From: Syngnathus acus
Taxonomy: Eukaryota > Chordata > Actinopteri > Syngnathiformes > Syngnathidae
NCBI RefSeq assembly: GCF_901709675.1
Contig: NC_051089.1
Span: 7,747,476-7,811,475 of the forward strand
Length of the DNA: 64,000 nt
Direction: 5' to 3'
Of the stretch, positions 62,701 through 64,000 are shown in pieces. The notes beneath the pieces are model-generated. The model saw nothing but the letters and a program-made list of their open reading frames with translations, did no database searches and was not told the origin of the DNA. A program made the position numbers and the translations under genes. Numbering within the stretch: position 1 is the first letter of the stretch; the number at the start of each line of letters is the position of its first letter.

Positions 62701-64000
62701 AGAAAGGATGTCAATACATCGGTATTCTAATTGGCCCTCGTTACACTCGAGGCAAAAGTTGTACATTGTGGTTATTTTGCGTTGCGTGAGTGGTGTGAAG
62801 AGAAGCAGGAAAATGAATACAATCATGGCACAATACAAAGCTGCTGATCCATAAATGAAAGATTCCTTTTCAGCAGAGCAAAAAATAAGTCACTATGTAA
62901 GCACAGAGGAAAACATTGACAAAGGATGGAGCACATTCAAACTGATGGCTGGGTGACTGGGAGGTGGGGGGGGGGCGTTATGGGAGGGTCTTCTCACTGA
63001 TGCAGTGAGGCGGATTCCTCGTGAATCACTTTAGACAGGGTGCAACAATAACTAAACGTGTCAAGCGAGGAAGCTTAAACATCAGTGGATTTCTCCCAGG
63101 GTATCGTGAAGAAGTCACAAAGAATCTTGAGCGGGATTGAAATGTGCTCCAATATGTAGTGCATGCTTTTAAGACCATTTTTGGACAATCCTGTGTGAAA
63201 AGATCAATAATGCTTGGTTCATGGACCATGACATCATATTATCATATAAGAATTAGACCACAGGTAAGTCTAATATCCTCAAAATTCGCTTTGCCACATA
63301 AAGGCACCAGGGAACGTGAAGTGCAAACAGAAGGCACCACTAAAATGAAGAGAATTCTTTGAAACTTACTTTTGCACATGACAAAGTTCATATATTTAAT
63401 CATTAACTAGAGATAGTTATCTGGTGACTAAAGTTGAGACGCCTGTTCTGTGACACTTCAATGACCAACTTAATTGTGCATCATGTTGCCATGACAATGC
63501 AAACTGTATGTTCTGATTTCCCTGGGAGAAAGTGTGACACTTGTGACTGGGCTGTGAAGACCAAAATCATTTTTCTTCTGTTTCTCCTCTGCAAGGTTGC
63601 AGTCGAGACTAGGGGCTGCATTATTTCAGACTTTTCTATTTTTAGACTAATGTGATAAAAAAAACTTGTCACTGTATTACAGGATTCTGTTTAAAACAAA
63701 CAGCAGGGTGGGATGTGTAGCAAGAATCCATATTCATCAAGAATGGACAGCCCATACATCAAGAAAAAAAAGAAGATTGAAGCATCCTCAAACATCCCAA
63801 AAACATGATTCGCGAATATTTGAAATCACACTCAATGAGGAGAGGTAAAGTCAATCCCTAGTCAGGGGTGGCGATTATATAAGACACATTTTAAAATTGG
63901 TCAACAAGGGATTGGATGAATTGAGGAGATAAAAGAGGAAAAATAATTTTCTTGTGCTCATTAGTTTGTGTTGGACACAGAATGTGTTGCTCACCTCTGC
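59797..64000 (-). CDS. rufy2: RUN and FYVE domain-containing protein 2, C-terminal part (5' end outside window)
   Basis: Endosomal Rab effector; the family uses an N-terminal RUN domain, coiled coils and a C-terminal PI3P-binding FYVE finger. Minus-strand exons in order: the last bases of one at >63995, then 61082-60963, 60863-60734, 60604-60510, 60227-60179, 60106-60026 and 59940-59797 (TGA at 59799-59797). Visible protein: coiled coil with [18 protein letters not shown] and [20 protein letters not shown], then [13 protein letters not shown], then the FYVE finger with CKLCEKEF, the RKHHCRNCG signature, [13 protein letters not shown] and [10 protein letters not shown], ending QRCSSNPT. All eight zinc-ligand cysteines are present. 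The RUN domain lies right of the window. HNRNPH3-RUFY2 adjacency is shared with human. An alternative terminal exon lies at 62568-62460. Confidence 0.93.
61323..61328 (-). terminator. rufy2: Candidate poly(A) signal for the short rufy2 isoform
   Basis: TTTATT on the plus strand gives AATAAA on the minus strand, 1.1 kb beyond the alternative stop and before the next coiled-coil exon (61082). It sits where a short-isoform transcript would need one. Confidence 0.35.
62460..62568 (-). CDS. rufy2: Alternative terminal exon of rufy2 (short isoform without FYVE)
   Basis: Acceptor GTGCGCAG at 62569 is followed by a frame that, joined to the phase-2 donor at 63995, reads [21 protein letters not shown] and ends [11 protein letters not shown] with TGA at 62462-62460. 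The donor exon ends CAG-AG, so it fits both this exon (AG|C) and the next coiled-coil exon at 61082 (AG|A). Choosing this exon would stop translation before the last coiled coil and the FYVE finger. The frame looks coding, but no transcript support can be seen. Confidence 0.65.

Overview
The window is nuclear DNA of a bony fish, most likely a spiny-rayed teleost. It holds compact vertebrate genes with GT-AG introns, teleost-type SINE and hAT-like debris, and many short tandem repeats. The species cannot be named from sequence alone. Gene models were built by eye from splice sites, reading phase and remembered vertebrate homologues. In every model the exon phases join without a break.

Layout, left to right: (1) the C-terminal catalytic half of hexokinase 1 (hk1, +, cut by the left edge, stop at 4165); (2) tachykinin receptor 2 (tacr2, -, 6678-10210), convergent with hk1; (3) an intergenic stretch with microsatellites and old SINE tails; (4) tetraspanin 15 (tspan15, +, 16010-29780); (5) an apparent 7.5 kb gene-free stretch; (6) the nuclease-helicase dna2 (+, 38354-46981) with a proliferation-type promoter, a young SINE and a terminal-inverted-repeat element in its introns, and an apparent AT-AC (U12-type) last intron; (7) pbld (-, 47598-49855); (8) a 3.2 kb pbld/hnrnph3 divergent interval with a tRNA-like sequence and a 1.5 kb telomere-like compound minisatellite; (9) hnrnph3 (+, 53081-57431), with a hammerhead-ribozyme-like motif downstream of its stop; (10) the 3' half of rufy2 (-, 59797 to beyond the right edge), including a probable alternative terminal exon.

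The genes belong to two groups that lie in human 10q21-q22 (HK1-TACR2-TSPAN15 and PBLD-HNRNPH3-RUFY2-DNA2). The window is therefore a conserved synteny block with local reshuffling: dna2 lies on the pbld side here, not the rufy2 side. The genes do not form one pathway. They cover glycolysis (hk1), neuropeptide signalling (tacr2), ADAM10 trafficking (tspan15), replication and repair (dna2), a PhzF-fold protein (pbld), splicing (hnrnph3) and endosomal Rab effector function (rufy2). The most unusual items are the hammerhead-like fold, the telomere-like array, the AT-AC intron, two extra introns in tacr2, the PIP box of Dna2 and the short-isoform exon of rufy2.
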